From CAVRQM01 sp963732775 (GTDB lineage Bacteria > Pseudomonadota > Alphaproteobacteria > Acetobacterales > Acetobacteraceae): 64,000 nt of DNA. Where the stretch lies: the NCBI GenBank assembly GCA_963732775.1, contig CAVTAR010000004.1, forward strand, positions 248,001 through 312,000. Direction: 5' to 3'. How positions within the stretch are numbered: the first letter of the stretch is position 1; the number at the start of each line of letters is the position of its first letter. Shown one piece after another: positions 34,393 through 43,335 of the stretch. The notes below the pieces were generated by a model. It made no database searches. It was given only the letters and a program-made list of their open reading frames with translations, and was not told the origin of the DNA. The position numbers and the translations under genes are program-made.

Positions 34393-34836
34393 ATGAACGC
34401 CGAGCGAACCCCGGCCAGCCTGCCGGCCGAGCCGACGCAGGCGCTGCGCTTCGGCAAGGCGCGCACGGCGCAATCAACCGCGTTGCTGGAGGACTATGCC
34501 GAGCTGATCGCCGACCTGCTGGCCAGCGGCGGCGAGGCGCGGCCGACCGACATCGCCAAGCGGCTCGGCGTGGCGCACGCGACCGCCGTGAAGACCATCA
34601 CGCGGCTGAAGCGCGAGGGGCTGGCAACCGCGCGGCCGTATCGCGGGGTGTTCCTCACCGAGGCAGGCGAGCATTTGGCCGAGCGGGTGCGTGCGCGCCA
34701 CCGCCTGGTGGTGGACCTGCTGCGCGCGGTGGGGGTGCCGGAGGAGGCGGCCGAGCAGGACGCCGAGGGGATCGAGCACCACGTCTCCGAGGCGACCCTC
34801 GTGGCGTTCGCAGCGTTCCTCGAGCGGGGGTGCTGA
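34393..34836 (+). CDS. mntR: DtxR/MntR-family manganese-responsive regulator
   Basis: A 147-aa winged-helix regulator. The DNA-binding domain spans about 35-90 with TDIAKRLGVAHATAVKTITR as the recognition region and a wing ending LTEAGEHLAERV. The metal and dimer domain has the E/H ligands in EQDAEGIEHHVSEATL. There is no SH3 domain, as in MntR rather than DtxR. It senses Mn2+ and represses manganese uptake genes. No manganese transporter is in the window, so the target lies elsewhere. Confidence 0.85.
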   Translation: MNAERTPASLPAEPTQALRFGKARTAQSTALLEDYAELIADLLASGGEARPTDIAKRLGVAHATAVKTITRLKREGLATARPYRGVFLTEAGEHLAERVRARHRLVVDLLRAVGVPEEAAEQDAEGIEHHVSEATLVAFAAFLERGC

Positions 34837-34855
34837 GGTCGGCGGCGCGGGCTCG

Positions 34856-35353
34856 CTACCGCACCTCGACTCGCACCACGTCGCGCACGTCGCGCGCCCC
34901 GTGCTTGTCGCCGGGAACCAGCATCCGCAGCGCGCCCGCGACCGGCCCCGTGTCGGCCAGCTTGCGGCCAAGCATCACGTCCTTGCCCTCGAGCTCCGGA
35001 TCGATCTCGCCCACCGCGACCACGGCGACGTAGCCGTCGCGGCCGGTGACGCGCACCAGCAGCCGCGCGTGCTCCCGGCCCAGACCGGGCGGAATCGCGC
35101 TCGCGTGCAGCAGCAGCGTGTAGAGCGAGATCCCCTCGTAGTCGGCCGCGGTATCGCCGTGCCCGTTCTGGAAGGCCACGTGCTCGCGATGGCTCGGCAG
35201 GGCGTCGAGGTCCTCCGGGCTCACCGGCAACTCGATGCCGTCGGGCCCCGACAGCGTGAACAGCACGTCGCTGTCGGCCGGCGGAGTGTCCCCCCGCGCC
35301 GTGCTCCATGCCGGGCTGGCGAGCAGCAGCAACCCCGCGAGTGCCCGCTTCAC
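34856..35353 (-). CDS. Secreted small protein with sulfite-oxidase-type molybdopterin domain
   Basis: A 165-aa protein from GTG 35353, overlapping the stop of the upstream molybdoenzyme by 4 bases. Residues 1-20 are a signal peptide (LAGLLLLASPAWS). The rest matches the small molybdopterin-dependent-oxidoreductase fold (DLDALPSHREHVAFQN, YEGISLYTLLLHA, GKDVMLGRKLADTGP, LVPGDKHGARDV) known from oxidoreductase-like periplasmic proteins. The catalytic Cys of true sulfite oxidases is not seen, so it may not bind the cofactor. Pairing with a cytoplasmic enzyme is odd. Confidence 0.75.
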   Translation of the reverse strand: MKRALAGLLLLASPAWSTARGDTPPADSDVLFTLSGPDGIELPVSPEDLDALPSHREHVAFQNGHGDTAADYEGISLYTLLLHASAIPPGLGREHARLLVRVTGRDGYVAVVAVGEIDPELEGKDVMLGRKLADTGPVAGALRMLVPGDKHGARDVRDVVRVEVR

Positions 35354-37428
35354 GCTGCCTCCGCCAGCGGCAGCGCGGCCGCTGCCGCGCGCATCCACAC
35401 CGCGGTATCGTGAAATGCGGCACCGCCGGCCGGCGCCACCGCCACGTCGCTCACCAGCGCATTGATGCCCACGCCACCCTCGAAATCGCCGTTTGGCCAG
35501 ACGCTTTCCACGACCACCACGCCGGGCTGCACCGCGTCGGCCACGCGCACGCCGACCACCACCTCGCCGAGCGCGTTGCCGAGGCGCACCAAGCCGCCAT
35601 CGGCGACGCCGAGCGCCGCCGCGTCGCGCGGGTGGACCAGCGCAACCGGCCGCCCCTCGCGCCGGCGCCCGGTCGGGGATTCGGTGAAGCTGGTGTTGAG
35701 GAACTGGCGGGCGGGCGCGGTCACGAGGCGATACTGCCGCGTCCCGTCGCCGCCGTCGATCACGGCCCAATGGTCGGGCAGGCTCGGCATTCCCGCGTGG
35801 TGCGGCCCGAGCGCCGCCCAGTCTGCCCGGAAGCGGAACTTCCCGTCGGCATGGCCGAACCCGCCCAGGAAGTGGCTGTCCTCGAAGGTCCCCTGCGCGT
35901 CCACCCAACGCTGCGTGCGCAGCTCGTCGGCACCGGGCCATCCGGACGCACGCAAGGTCGCATCCACCAGCTCGAGCGCGGTCATCCCGAACCCGCGATG
36001 CGCCGCCCCCACCAGGCGCGCGAGCGCGCACACCACCTCGTGGTTGGAGCGGCACTCGCCGGGCGGCTCGACCAGCTTCGGGCCGAGTTGCAGGTGCCCG
36101 TGGCCGCCGGCCTTGTACAGGTCGTCGTGCTCCACGAACATCGTCGCCGGCAGCACCACGTCGGCCATGCGCGCGGTGTCGGTCATGAACTGCTCGTGCA
36201 CCGCCACGAACAGGTCGTCTCGCGAGAACCCCTGGCGGACGAGGTTGCTGTTGGGGGCGACCACCATCGGGTTGGTGTTCTGGATCAGCATCGCCGACAC
36301 CGGCGGACCGGCGGACAGGGCGACGCGCTCTCCGGTGAGGGCCGCGCCGATGCGGCTCATGTCGATCTCGCGCGTCGCCGGGTCCATCACGTCGTCGCCG
36401 CGGATCAGCGTGCGGTCGAGGTGGTAGAGGTCGTCGTTGCTCCAGAACGCCCCGCCGCCCTCGTGCTGCCAGGCGCCGGTGACACTCGGCAGGCAGCTCA
36501 CCGCGTGCAGTTGCGCCGCCCCGTTGCGCATGCGCGAGAAGCCGTAGCCGCAGCGGATGTAGGCCCGCGAAGTCGTGCCATAGACTTGCGCGAAATCCTC
36601 GATCTCGGCGACGGTAAGCCCGGTGATCGCCGCCGCCCAGGCCGGCGAGCGCGACGCGAGGTGCGCCTCGAGCGCCGCCGGGTCGTCGGCGTGGCGGGCC
36701 ATGTAGGCGCGATCCGCGTGGCCGTCGCGGAAGGCCACGTGCATCACCGCGCAGGCCAGCGCGCCGTCGGTGCCGGGGCGGAGCATCAGATGCGTGTCGG
36801 CCACCTCGGCCGTGCCGGTGCGGTACGGGTCGACCACCACGAGCCGCGCCCCCCGCTGCTTCCGTGCGCGGGAGATGTGGGTCATGACGTTGACTTGGGT
36901 CGCGACCGGATTGCCGCCCCACATCACGATCAGGTCGCTCTGCGCCATCTCGCGCGGGTCGGGGCCGGTCACGCGCCCCACCCCGGCCCGCCAGCCGGCG
37001 TCGCAGATGCTGGAGCAGATGGTGCTGCGCTGGCGCGAGTAGCGCATCGCGTGGCGCAGCCGCTGGATGCCGTCGCGCTGCACCAGTCCCATCGTGCCGG
37101 CGTAGTAGTACGGCCACACCGCCGCCGGCCCGTGTCGCGCCGTGGCCGCCGTGAATGCCTCGGCGACACGCGCCAGCGCCTCGTCCCAGCCGACCCTGCG
37201 GAACTGGCCGGAGCCCTTCGGCCCGGTGCGCAGCAGCGGATGCGTCAGCCGGTCCGGGTGGTGCACGCGCTCGGCGTAGCGCGCCACCTTTGCGCAGATC
37301 ACGCCCGCCGTGTACGAGTTCTCGCGCGCGCCGCGCACCGCGCCGATGCGGTCGGGGGCGAGCACCTCGACCTCCAGGGCGCAGGTGGAGGGGCAGTCGT
37401 GCGGGCAGGCGCTGGCGCGGGCTTCCAT
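35350..37428 (-). CDS. Molybdopterin-containing oxidoreductase (DMSO-reductase family)
   Basis: A 692-aa enzyme from ATG 37428. The N-terminal [4Fe-4S] site is CPHDCPSTC plus VICAKV. The cofactor domain follows with DLIVMWGGNPVATQVNVMTH, VVDPYRTGTAEVAD, and YGFSRMRNGAAQLHAV, and the C-terminal dinucleotide-binding domain has LNTSFTESPTGRRR and HPRDAAALGV. There is no Tat signal, so it works in the cytoplasm. Family members of this length are often annotated as molybdopterin oxidoreductase or anaerobic dehydrogenase without known substrate. It is divergent from the methionine-sulfoxide reductase gene, with 66 bases between them. Confidence 0.9.
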   Translation of the reverse strand: MEARASACPHDCPSTCALEVEVLAPDRIGAVRGARENSYTAGVICAKVARYAERVHHPDRLTHPLLRTGPKGSGQFRRVGWDEALARVAEAFTAATARHGPAAVWPYYYAGTMGLVQRDGIQRLRHAMRYSRQRSTICSSICDAGWRAGVGRVTGPDPREMAQSDLIVMWGGNPVATQVNVMTHISRARKQRGARLVVVDPYRTGTAEVADTHLMLRPGTDGALACAVMHVAFRDGHADRAYMARHADDPAALEAHLASRSPAWAAAITGLTVAEIEDFAQVYGTTSRAYIRCGYGFSRMRNGAAQLHAVSCLPSVTGAWQHEGGGAFWSNDDLYHLDRTLIRGDDVMDPATREIDMSRIGAALTGERVALSAGPPVSAMLIQNTNPMVVAPNSNLVRQGFSRDDLFVAVHEQFMTDTARMADVVLPATMFVEHDDLYKAGGHGHLQLGPKLVEPPGECRSNHEVVCALARLVGAAHRGFGMTALELVDATLRASGWPGADELRTQRWVDAQGTFEDSHFLGGFGHADGKFRFRADWAALGPHHAGMPSLPDHWAVIDGGDGTRQYRLVTAPARQFLNTSFTESPTGRRREGRPVALVHPRDAAALGVADGGLVRLGNALGEVVVGVRVADAVQPGVVVVESVWPNGDFEGGVGINALVSDVAVAPAGGAAFHDTAVWMRAAAAALPLAEAA

Positions 37429-37494
37429 GGACCGCAAGGTCGCGCATCGGCGGCCGGCCTTGCAACCGCAATCGGGCGAGTGCCAGATCGCGCC

Positions 37495-37956
37495 ATGCTG
37501 GAAGCGCCCTACGATGACCTGCTGAGCGACGTGCAGGGCCTGTTCGCGGGCGAGCGCGACGCGATTGCCAATGCGGCCAACGCGGCGGCGGCGATCGTCC
37601 AGCACGTGCGCGACCTGAACTGGGCCGGATTCTACTTCCTGCGCGCGGGCGTGCTGGTCGTCGGGCCGTTCCAGGGCAGGCCCGCCTGCGTGCGCATCGC
37701 GCTCGATCGCGGCGTGTGCGGGGCGGCGGCGACCCGGCGCGAGACGCTGGTGGTGGACGACGTGCACGCCTTCCCGGGGCACATCGCCTGCGACCCCGCG
37801 TCACGCAGCGAGATCGTGGTGCCGCTGCTACGCGCCGGCGTGCTGCTCGGGGTCCTCGACGTCGACAGCCCCCGCCCGGCGCGGTTCGGCCCCGCCGATC
37901 GCGCGGGGTTCGAGGCGGTGGCGGCGGCCTACGTGGCGGCCTCGGCACCGCACTGA
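37495..37956 (+). CDS. msrC: Free methionine-(R)-sulfoxide reductase (GAF-domain fRMsr)
   Basis: A 153-aa GAF-domain enzyme from ATG 37495. It carries the three cysteines of the fRMsr family: GRPACVRIALDRGVCGAA and HIACDPASRSEIVVPL. WAGFYFLR and VDDVHAFPG complete the signature. It reduces free methionine-(R)-sulfoxide with thioredoxin in the cytoplasm. Its stop lies 10 bases from the convergent RgpF-like gene. High confidence from the Cys pattern. Confidence 0.93.
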   Translation: MLEAPYDDLLSDVQGLFAGERDAIANAANAAAAIVQHVRDLNWAGFYFLRAGVLVVGPFQGRPACVRIALDRGVCGAAATRRETLVVDDVHAFPGHIACDPASRSEIVVPLLRAGVLLGVLDVDSPRPARFGPADRAGFEAVAAAYVAASAPH

Positions 37957-37966
37957 CGCGGCGTGC

Positions 37967-38998
37967 TCACGGCACCCGGTCGCGGCCGATCGCCTGCAGG
38001 TGACGCACCACGAGCTCGGTGTCGTAGACGCTGACGCTGCCCACCAGCCGCTGCCACAGATGCACGTGCGGGATGCGCACCGGGTTGCGGCTCAGCAGCT
38101 CGCGCTTGATGAACGGGCAGCGCAGCCGGGCGATCAGGTGGTCCCAGAAATGGTGCATGGCGTTCAGCGGCACCCCCGCCTCCACCTTCTCCACCAGCTC
38201 GCCCAGGAACTCGCGCATGGCGGGCGGCAGGGCCGGGTCCTCGAACGCGCCCTGGCGCGCCTGCTCCAGCAGGTCCGCCGCCGCGGCGCGATAGGGGAAC
38301 AGCGCCGCGCAGGGCAGGCCGGCGCGCAGCATCGCCTGGGTGAAGCCGAGCTCGTAGCGCCGCACGATCCACGACTTCGACTGGATCGGCAGCACGCCCG
38401 ACCAGAACCTCAGCAGTGCCGGATGGCGCAGCGCCGCGCCGCGCAGCAGCAGGAAGTAGCTCTGCAGATGATAGCGCCCGCTCCAGCTGTCGGTGATGCC
38501 CCACACCGCCGCCGTGTCGTCGCACCTCGCGAGCACGCCGCGCAGATCGAACAGCGGGCCGTAGACGCTGTCGTTGGCCAGCACCACGGCCTCGAACCGG
38601 CCGAGGTCGCCCAGCAGCCGCAGGCCGCAGCGATAGGCGGCGAAGTCGTAGCCGACGTTGCGCCGGCAGACGATGCGCCCGCACAGCGGGTGCAGCCGGG
38701 CGACGGCCTCGCGGTTGAGCGGTCTGCCGTTCGAGACGAACAGCACCTCGAACCCGCTCTCCCGCAGTGCCCGCAGATAATGCAGCGCGTAATCGTGCAC
38801 CCGTCCGCCGCGGTCGAAGTGGACGAACACGACAACCCGCCGCGCGCTCTCCAGCGATTGCGCGCCGGGGTAACTCGCCACGACGAAATCGCGCTCGCGC
38901 CGCAACAGCGCCAGCGGCAGGTGCGCGTAACCGGCGGCCAGCCGTCTCAGGCGCCAGCCGGCGCGCAATACGGCGGCAACACGCGTGCTGATGCTCAT
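37967..38998 (-). CDS. RgpF-like rhamnan synthesis protein
   Basis: A 343-aa protein from ATG 38998. It matches the RgpF/rhamnan-synthesis-F family of GT-A-like glycosyltransferases: VVVFVHFDRGGRVHDYALHY, SNGRPLNREA, RRNVGYDFAAYRCGL, VVLANDSVYGP and KRELLSRNPVRIP. The fragment FDFAAYR-like 'GYDFAAYR' is a hallmark. No membrane segments are evident. It probably adds a deoxysugar to a surface polysaccharide. A methyltransferase follows upstream in the same direction, 43 bases away. Confidence 0.85.
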   Translation of the reverse strand: MSISTRVAAVLRAGWRLRRLAAGYAHLPLALLRRERDFVVASYPGAQSLESARRVVVFVHFDRGGRVHDYALHYLRALRESGFEVLFVSNGRPLNREAVARLHPLCGRIVCRRNVGYDFAAYRCGLRLLGDLGRFEAVVLANDSVYGPLFDLRGVLARCDDTAAVWGITDSWSGRYHLQSYFLLLRGAALRHPALLRFWSGVLPIQSKSWIVRRYELGFTQAMLRAGLPCAALFPYRAAAADLLEQARQGAFEDPALPPAMREFLGELVEKVEAGVPLNAMHHFWDHLIARLRCPFIKRELLSRNPVRIPHVHLWQRLVGSVSVYDTELVVRHLQAIGRDRVP

Positions 38999-39041
38999 GT
39001 CGCTCCGGGGCGGTGCACCCGCCGGCCGCGGGCGCGCCTTG

Positions 39042-39998
39042 CTATGACGTGCGCCGCAGCATGTGCAACCCGCCCCAGCCCTGTCGCGCATCGGCGCCGG
39101 CCGGCCCCGGAAGCTCGGCGGATCCCAGCACGCAGTCCACCTGGTCGCGCTGCTCGGCCAGCAGGTCCAGCAGCAACGCCATGCGTCGCGGCTGCAGCGC
39201 CCGCCCGCTTGCCGCGCGCTCGGCGCCGCGCCGCAGGAGGCACAGGAACTCCGCCCCCCACGGCGCTTCCAGCCGGTCGATGCGCCAGTCGATCGCGCCG
39301 AGCTGGCCGAGTTCCAGGACCGCGAGGCGGAACGCGGCCGGCGTGAAGTGCCAGGCATGGCAGTCCTGATAGGGTCCGGCGCCCTCGTCGCGTTGGCCTG
39401 CCCCGGCCTCTACGGCGGCGGCGGCCTGCTCGAAGGGGTCGGTGAACTCGATGGCGCCAATCCGGTGGCGGCCCCAGGCGCCCACCCCGTCGGCATGCAC
39501 CGAGTAGGCGTGCTGGTTCCACACGGTGCGCGGCGCATGCCGGCTCCGGCGCGCGGCGTGCGCCTCCAGCAGATCGCCGGTCAGCGTGATCGGCTTGAAG
39601 AAATCAAAACAGTAGCGACGGTCCGGCACCGCCAGCGCGATCACGCCGGCCGGCCGGAGCAGCCGCGCGGCCGCGCCCAGGAAGCCGATCAGGTCGGGCA
39701 GGTGCTCCACCACGTGGCTCGCGATGATGGCGTCGAACCCGCCGAGCAGCGCCGGCGGCACCGCCTGGTCGAGCGGCGCGCCGCGCCAGATCGTGTCGAC
39801 CTCCTCGACCTCCTCGATCGCCTCGATCGGCACGCCCGCGGCGGCGTATTTGTTCCGCAGCCCCGCGCGCGACTCGTGATCCACGACGTGGGTGCGCCAG
39901 CCGGCGGCTTTCGGCGCGATCGGGCTGTAGCTCGGCCCGATCTCGAGGATCTGGCTGTCGCGATCAATCCCGTCCAGCAGCCAGGCGGCGCGGTCCAC
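39042..39998 (-). CDS. SAM-dependent methyltransferase, glycan-associated
   Basis: A 318-aa class I methyltransferase; GTG 39998 is the likely start. Motif I reads ILEIGPSYSPIAPKAAGW and the post-I acid THVVDHE. Motif IV is FDAIIASHVVEHLPDL, and LLRPAGVIALAVPDRRYCFD follows. The second half (HADGVGAWGRHRIGAIEFTD, WHFTPAAFRLAVLELG) resembles methyltransferases from polysaccharide clusters. It lies 19 bases after the protease gene and before the RgpF-like gene, so methylation of a surface glycan is inferred. Confidence 0.8.
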   Translation of the reverse strand: MDRAAWLLDGIDRDSQILEIGPSYSPIAPKAAGWRTHVVDHESRAGLRNKYAAAGVPIEAIEEVEEVDTIWRGAPLDQAVPPALLGGFDAIIASHVVEHLPDLIGFLGAAARLLRPAGVIALAVPDRRYCFDFFKPITLTGDLLEAHAARRSRHAPRTVWNQHAYSVHADGVGAWGRHRIGAIEFTDPFEQAAAAVEAGAGQRDEGAGPYQDCHAWHFTPAAFRLAVLELGQLGAIDWRIDRLEAPWGAEFLCLLRRGAERAASGRALQPRRMALLLDLLAEQRDQVDCVLGSAELPGPAGADARQGWGGLHMLRRTS

Positions 39999-40017
39999 GA
40001 CGCCTCCGACGCGACCG

Positions 40018-41221
40018 TCAGCCAATCGCGTGGATATAGAGGTACGGGCTGCCGCTCGCCTGGTCGGTGCCGAAGCTGACGCTGAGCCGGCCGTTGCTGA
40101 GGTCGGCCGCGGTGTAGCCGACAATGGTGAGCGACGCCTCCGGCTGGCCGCCCGCGGTCGCGTGCAGGGTCAGCCCGGTGAAGCCCGAGGCGCCTTGCTG
40201 GTCCGCCCAGGCGAGCTGGAAGCCGGCCTGCGTGACACCCCAGACGGTCGCGACATCGCCCGCGTGGAAGTTGTCGAAGGTGCTCCAGATGTCGGCGTTC
40301 GCGTGGCGGTCGTCGACGAAGAACGTGTCGGCACCGCCGGCGCCGACCAGGAAGTTCGATCCGGTGCCGCCGTCCAGCACGTTGTTGCCGCCATGCACGG
40401 CGATCGCGTCGGTGCCGGAGCCGGAGTGCAGGAACCAGTTGTCCGTTCGCGCGGTGATGTTGATGCTGTCCGCGGTGAGGTCGATGCATTGCTGCTGCAG
40501 CCCGGGCACCGGACCGATGTACGGGGTCGCGGGTGCCGCGACCGGCAGGTTCGTGGTGGTGTCGGCGATGCTGAAGTTGCCGGCGGAGGCATCGTCCTGC
40601 GCCGCCCAGGAATTGATGATTCCGGCCACCTGCGGGGTGATCTGCGCAAAGTTGTTGACGAAGCCGCCCCCGGTCGAGACGATGCCGTCCACCGTGGGGC
40701 CGAGCGCCGTCGTGGTCCACAGGGGTCCGCCGCTCGAGCCCGGGTCGAGCCCGGGGCCGGTCAGGACCGAATAGATGGATTTGCGCGCGTAGCTTCCCGC
40801 CTTCGAGACCTGCACGCCGCCGCCGTCGCCCGGATAGGCGGTCACGGTCGCCGGCCCGGCGGTGAACGCGGAGGCTACCGCGAAGGTGCCGAGCCCGGTG
40901 AACGGCCGCGACAGGTGCAGCACGGCGAAGTCGGATTGCGTCTGCGCGAAGGTGATCGTGTCGCCGGTGTCGTCGATCTGGTTATAGTGGTACGAGGTGA
41001 CGCTGGCCGAGCCGAACGGTCCATCGCCCACGCCGTTGTAGCCCGGCGTCACCGTAAGGTCGCTCGCAATGCCCGCCGTCGGTACTGAACACGACGTGGC
41101 TCGCGGTCAGCACCTCGTCGGGGGAGATGAGCACGCCCGAAGCCTGGAACTGCTGCCCGCCGATCGTGTCGGTGATGTAGACGATCGCGCGATAGGGGTA
41201 TTGCGTGGTGTCGTACGCCAT
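40018..41221 (-). CDS. V8/trypsin-like serine protease with RTX-type C-terminus, one frameshift
   Basis: About 400 aa from ATG 41221. The protease domain has His in VLTASHVVF, Asp in SDFAVLHLSRPF and Ser in GSSGGPLW. One extra base near 41071 breaks the frame soon after the His motif. The C-terminal 130 residues have the haemolysin-type calcium-binding repeat (GGNNVLDGGTGSN, GAGGADTFFVDD) and end in a hydrophobic YLYIHAIG. There is no N-terminal signal peptide (MAYDTTQYPYRAIVYI), which together with the RTX tail suggests type I secretion. No type I exporter is in the window. Confidence 0.82.
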
Positions 41222-41315
41222 GGGTTCGTTCCGATAGAGGAGTGCGGGAGAGCGTCCGGTCCAGCCGCGTCTTTGTTGCAATCCGGCGACGACGTGTCAA
41301 TCCGCCTGGACGCGC

Positions 41316-42155
41316 TCAGAGCATCGCCAGGTCCTGCTTGCCGCGTGGCGGCGGGAAGGCGGCGTCCAGCGCCGCGAGGTCAGCGGGCTCGAGCCGTACC
41401 GCTGCAGCCGCCGCGTTCTCGCGCACGTGCGCCGGGTCGGTCGCCTTGGGGATGCTGACCACGCCGGGTCGCCGGATCGTCCAGGCGAGCGCGACCTGCG
41501 CCGGGCTCGCGCCGTGCCGGGCGGCGACGCGGCGCAGCGCCGGGTCGCGCAGCAGCCGGCCGGCCTGGCCCACCGGCGAATAGGCCATGACCGGCATGTC
41601 GCGCGCGGCGACCCACGGCAGCAGGTCGTATTCGATGCCGCGGGCCTCCAGGTTGTACAGCACCTGGTCGGTGGCGCAGGCAGCCCCGCCCGGCAGCCCC
41701 TCGACCTCGCGCATGGCCTCGGTGTCGAGGTTCGACACCCCCCAACGCGCGATCTTGCCGGCGTCGCGCAGCGCCTCGAAGCCGGCCACCGTTTCGGCCA
41801 GCGGCACCGCGCCGCGCCAGTGCAGCAGGTAAAGGTCGATCTGCTCGATGCGCAGTCGGCGCAGCGACGCCTCGCACGCCTTCTGCAGCCCGCGCCGCGA
41901 GGCGTGATGGGGGTACACCTTGCTGACCACGAAGGCCCGCTCGCGCTGCCCGGCCAGCGCCTCGCCGACCACCTCCTCGGCGCCGCCCTCGCCGTACATC
42001 TCGGCGGTGTCGATCAGCGTCAGGCCGAGGTCCAGGCCGAGCCGCAGGGCGGCTGCCTCCTCGCCGCGACCGCGCGCGCCCTCGCCCATGCGCCAGGTGC
42101 CCTGGCCGATGGCCGGCAGGACCGTGCCGTCACGCAGCGTGATGGTCGCACTCAT
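41316..42155 (-). CDS. Aldo/keto reductase
   Basis: A 279-aa NADPH-dependent TIM-barrel reductase. The catalytic tetrad is visible: Asp and Tyr in LIDTAEMYGEGGAEE, Lys in FVVSKVYP, His in LYLLHWRG. ARWGVSNLDTEAM and VMAYSPVGQAG match bacterial AKR proteins of the YakC/DkgA-like group. Its start overlaps the stop of the dipeptidase gene by 4 bases. Substrate unknown. Confidence 0.92.
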   Translation of the reverse strand: MSATITLRDGTVLPAIGQGTWRMGEGARGRGEEAAALRLGLDLGLTLIDTAEMYGEGGAEEVVGEALAGQRERAFVVSKVYPHHASRRGLQKACEASLRRLRIEQIDLYLLHWRGAVPLAETVAGFEALRDAGKIARWGVSNLDTEAMREVEGLPGGAACATDQVLYNLEARGIEYDLLPWVAARDMPVMAYSPVGQAGRLLRDPALRRVAARHGASPAQVALAWTIRRPGVVSIPKATDPAHVRENAAAAAVRLEPADLAALDAAFPPPRGKQDLAML

Positions 42156-43183
42156 GCCGCCGCCCGCTCTACCACGCGCAGCACGCGCAGGAAGTTGCCG
42201 CCCCACAGCAGGGCGATGGCGTGCGCGTCGTAGCCGCGCTCCAGTAGGGCGGCGGTGAGGCTCGCGCTGTCGCCGGCATCGCGCCAGCCCTCGACGCCGC
42301 CGCCGCCGTCGAAGTCCGAGCCGATGCCGACATGCTCGATGCCGATGCGCCGCACCGCGTGGTCGATGTGGTCCAGCACGTCGGACAGCGTCACCTGCTC
42401 GGTCTTGACGCCGCGGCGCACGAAGGCGGGAACGGCGGTGATCTGCACCACGCCGCCCACGTCGCGCAGCACGTCGAGCTGGCCGTCGTCGAGGTTGCGC
42501 GGGTGGTCCGAGAGCGCCTTCAGGCAAGAATGCGTGGAGACTACCGGGGTGCGGCTCGCCTCGGCGGCTTGCGTCATGCCGTCGCGGGACACGTGGGCGA
42601 TGTCGACCATCAGCCCGACGCGGTTCATCTCGGCGATCGCCGCGCGCCCGAGCGGCGACAGGCCGCCGTGCAGGGTGGGCTGGTTGCCGAGATCCTGGCG
42701 CGGCACGGCGCTGTCGACGAGCTGGTTGTGGCCGTTGTGCACCAGCGTGACATAGACGCAGCCCAAGGCCCTGACCTGCGCGAGCCGCCCGAGATCCTCG
42801 GCGATCGGATAGCCGTTTTCGAGGCAGGGGACGACCGCCGGCACCCGGCGCTGCCAGGCCGCCTCGATCGCATCGGCCGACGCGCACGTCGCCGTCTCGC
42901 TCCCGCCCATCGCGGCGATCGCGGCCAGCATGGCCTGGGCGCGCATCCAGGCGGCGTCGAAGCCGGCCGCGTCGAGTGCCGACTGCGGCACGAAGGCGGC
43001 AAAGCAGCCGGCACCGACGCCGCCGCGCCGCAGCTTCGGCAGGTCGACGCAGCGCTTGGTCGCCTCGGCGAAGCCGCCGCCGGTGTCGGGCGGCCAGGGG
43101 ATGTCGATGTGGCTGTCCAGCACCAGCGTGGCGGCGTGGATTTCGCGAGCCGGCGCGGCGAGGGCGGTGGGAAGGACGTCCAT
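42152..43183 (-). CDS. Membrane dipeptidase-type M19 zinc peptidase
   Basis: A 343-aa member of peptidase family M19 from ATG 43183. Zinc ligands: H-x-D in LVLDSHIDIPW, a Glu in PCLENGYPI, and His in IAHVSRDGM and VSTHSCLKAL. IGSDFDGGGGVEGW is the late active-site strand. There is no signal peptide, so it is probably cytoplasmic, as in many bacterial members. The enzymes cleave dipeptides, often with a D-residue at the C-terminal side. It forms a two-gene unit with the aldo/keto reductase. Confidence 0.93.
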   Translation of the reverse strand: MDVLPTALAAPAREIHAATLVLDSHIDIPWPPDTGGGFAEATKRCVDLPKLRRGGVGAGCFAAFVPQSALDAAGFDAAWMRAQAMLAAIAAMGGSETATCASADAIEAAWQRRVPAVVPCLENGYPIAEDLGRLAQVRALGCVYVTLVHNGHNQLVDSAVPRQDLGNQPTLHGGLSPLGRAAIAEMNRVGLMVDIAHVSRDGMTQAAEASRTPVVSTHSCLKALSDHPRNLDDGQLDVLRDVGGVVQITAVPAFVRRGVKTEQVTLSDVLDHIDHAVRRIGIEHVGIGSDFDGGGGVEGWRDAGDSASLTAALLERGYDAHAIALLWGGNFLRVLRVVERAAA

Positions 43184-43221
43184 CAGGAGTGCGTGCCGAT
43201 CATCGCCGCAGTGTGCCTCGC

Positions 43222-43251
43222 TTGGCGGCGCTGGCTCAAGCCGGGTATATG
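43222..43251 (+). promoter_or_regulatory. tRNA-Arg promoter
   Basis: TTGGCG at 43222-43227, an 18-base spacer and TATATG at 43246-43251, ending 8 bases before the tRNA 5' end. Confidence 0.5.
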
Positions 43252-43259
43252 GCGCTCGG

Positions 43260-43333
43260 GTTCCCGTAGCTCAGCCGGATAGAGCACCAGATTCCTAATC
43301 TGGGGGCCGTGGGTTCGAATCCCGCCGGGAACG
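43260..43333 (+). tRNA. tRNA-Arg (anticodon CCT)
   Basis: A 74-base cloverleaf. Acceptor stem GTTCCCG pairs with CGGGAAC. D-arm GCTC-AGCCGGATA-GAGC. Anticodon stem CCAGA/TCTGG with loop TTCCTAA, so the anticodon is CCT (reads AGG). T-arm contains GGTTCGAATCC. Discriminator base G, and CCA is not encoded. The convergent methyltransferase gene stops 3 bases after its end. No integrase or attachment-site duplication is seen next to it. Confidence 0.95.
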
Positions 43334-43335
43334 CA

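Noticed and set aside
43260..43333. Integrated element at the tRNA-Arg gene
   Set aside because: No integrase, no direct repeat of the tRNA end and no change in base composition on either side.
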